From: an uncultured Bacteroidota bacterium
Lineage (GTDB): Bacteria; Bacteroidota; Bacteroidia; Chitinophagales; Chitinophagaceae
Assembly (NCBI GenBank): GCA_946479055.1
Contig: CAMLEX010000035.1
Span: forward strand, 1 to 14,093
Direction of reading: 5' to 3'
Length of the DNA stretch: 14,093 bases
Position 1 is the stretch's first letter; each line of letters begins with the position of its first letter. The notes under the pieces are model-generated. The model was not told the DNA's origin. It was given only the letters and a program-made list of their open reading frames with translations, and ran no database searches. The position numbers and the translations under genes are program-made. Positions 12,994-14,093 of this stretch are shown here, piece after piece.

Positions 12994-14093
12994 CAATGGC
13001 AAAGTAGTTGGCATAAGTGATTACAAAAAGCTGATGGATGAAATATCTAACAAGGTAAAAGACCTGATGGGGATTTTGGTTGATGTAAACCTGCATGAAG
13101 AAAAAGGGTTGCATTACATTGAAATAATTACACAGCCTTATGCTGTTCCTATTTCTTTACGTGGCAGGTATTACTACCGCAGCGGAAGCACCAAACAGGA
13201 ATTGATTGGCGCAGCACTCACCGATTACTTACTTCGTAAAAGTGGTAAGACATGGGATGAGGTTAGTGAACCCACAGCTACCCTTGATGATATTGACGAT
13301 GCCAGTTTAAAATCATATATAGCAGCTTCACTTCATGCAGGCAGAATTGCAGATGTGGAAGGATTAAGCAAAGCAGATTTGATTGCCAAACTTCGGCTGA
13401 CAGATGATAACGGAAACATTAAACGAGCTGCAATTGTTTTGTTTGGAAAGAACCCCGCAAAATTTTTCAATAATTGTGTTGTAAAAATTGGCCGCTTCGG
13501 AAAAGACAGCAGTGACCTGAGATTCCAGGAGATAGTAGAAGGCAATATTGTTTATTTACTCAAAGAAGTATTGGAACAACTAAACCGAAAGTTTTTTACC
13601 CGTGCTATTTCATTTGAAGGAATGCAAAGGATTGAAAAAGGCGAGTATCCTATCGCAGCACTTCGTGAAATGTTGCTCAATGCGTTGGTGCATCGAAATT
13701 ACTTAGGTTCTTCGGTGGTGCAGTTGCGTATGTTCGACAATCACTTTAATATCTGGAATGAAGGTGAATTGCCTGCCGGCATTAGTTTGGATTCACTCAA
13801 ACGGCAACATCCATCACGACCAAGAAATTTATTGATAGCCGATGTATGTTTCAAAGGTGGCTACATTGATGCATGGGGAAGCGGCACATTAAAAATTATC
13901 AGTACCTGCAAAGAGGCAGGATTACCCGACCCTGAAATTATTGAGCAGGACGGCGGCATATTGGTAACCCTTTTTAAAAATAAGTATAGTGCAGACCAGT
14001 TACAAAAATTGGAATTGAATGAGAGGCAGGTGAAAGCGGTATTGTATGTGGTGGAGAATGGAAGCATAACTAACAGCCAATATCAGAAACTGA
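12962..14093 (+). pseudogene. AlbA_2 (Schlafen-like) ATP-binding/RecG-like regulator, 5' truncated, runs off window
   Basis: An uninterrupted frame of 376 codons from GGT 12965 to the window edge, with no native start: in this frame a TAG occurs at 12938 inside transposase sequence, and the first ATG is 13034. It opens mid-domain with GGVIFIGKDDNGKVVG, the core of AlbA_2, which ends around YYYRSGSTKQEL (69-80). A GHKL-type ATPase follows, with N-box REMLLNALVHRNY (234-246) and glycine loop DAWGSGTLKI (302-311). A winged-helix part begins near LNERQVKAVLYVVENGS and continues outside. Such proteins are annotated as ATP-binding or RecG-like transcriptional regulators of uncertain role. About 25-35 N-terminal residues appear lost. 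Reading frame conservation over more than 1.1 kb suggests recent damage or residual expression from ATG 13034. Confidence 0.85.

Noticed and set aside
13333..14067. Two minus-strand ORFs (13333-13545 and 13861-14067)
   Set aside because: Both are antisense shadows of the conserved AlbA_2/GHKL frame.

Overview
The window looks like chromosomal DNA of a Bacteroidota bacterium, most likely a Chitinophagaceae relative. Reasons: a Bacteroidota-type SigA/RpoD-like sigma factor beginning MRQLKIAKSITNRES, TAnnTTTG-type -7 promoter boxes in front of several genes, weak or absent Shine-Dalgarno sequences, many AraC regulators and DinB proteins, and moderately AT-rich DNA. The lineage is inferred from gene style, not from a marker gene.

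Layout. (1) 1-792: the end of a HipA-like kinase gene overlapping a DUF3037 gene. (2) 923-3038, minus strand: a KirBac-type potassium channel, then a CorA-type divalent metal transporter. (3) 3147-4660: an AraC regulator with a DUF6597-like N-terminus, followed by an NAD(P)-binding atypical SDR that it may control. (4) 4864-5590: a 50-aa basic protein, then a small exported Spy/LTXXQ-like helical protein preceded by a good sigma-54 (-24/-12) site and followed by a clear terminator. (5) 5694-7806: a tightly packed operon made of a 41-codon remnant of an NAD(P)-binding gene, a GNAT acetyltransferase, a six-helix membrane protein and an AraC regulator. (6) 7946-8681: a cytoplasmic DinB-like protein and a DUF1330 protein, closed by a strong bidirectional terminator shared with the convergent sigma gene. 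(7) 8756-10999, minus strand: a divergent SigA-like sigma factor, and upstream of it a pair coding for a c-type cytochrome-like lipoprotein and a Tat-exported DinB-like protein. (8) 11118-11639: a second GNAT. (9) 11640-14093: an IS630-family transposase with its catalytic triad intact but its C-terminus replaced, joined out of frame to an AlbA_2/Schlafen-type ATP-binding (RecG-like) gene that has lost its start. That gene runs off the window.

Most of the window is ordinary accessory and housekeeping content. I do not see a complete new defence or mobile system. The points most worth a second look are the transposase/AlbA_2 deletion junction, the haem-lipoprotein plus exported-DinB pair, the sigma-54-type promoter before the Spy-like gene, the 41-codon remnant coupled to the GNAT gene, and several -7 boxes placed exactly 4 nt before the ATG, which would give leaderless mRNAs.

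No tRNA, rRNA or CRISPR array was seen, and no gene-free stretch exceeds 300 bases.
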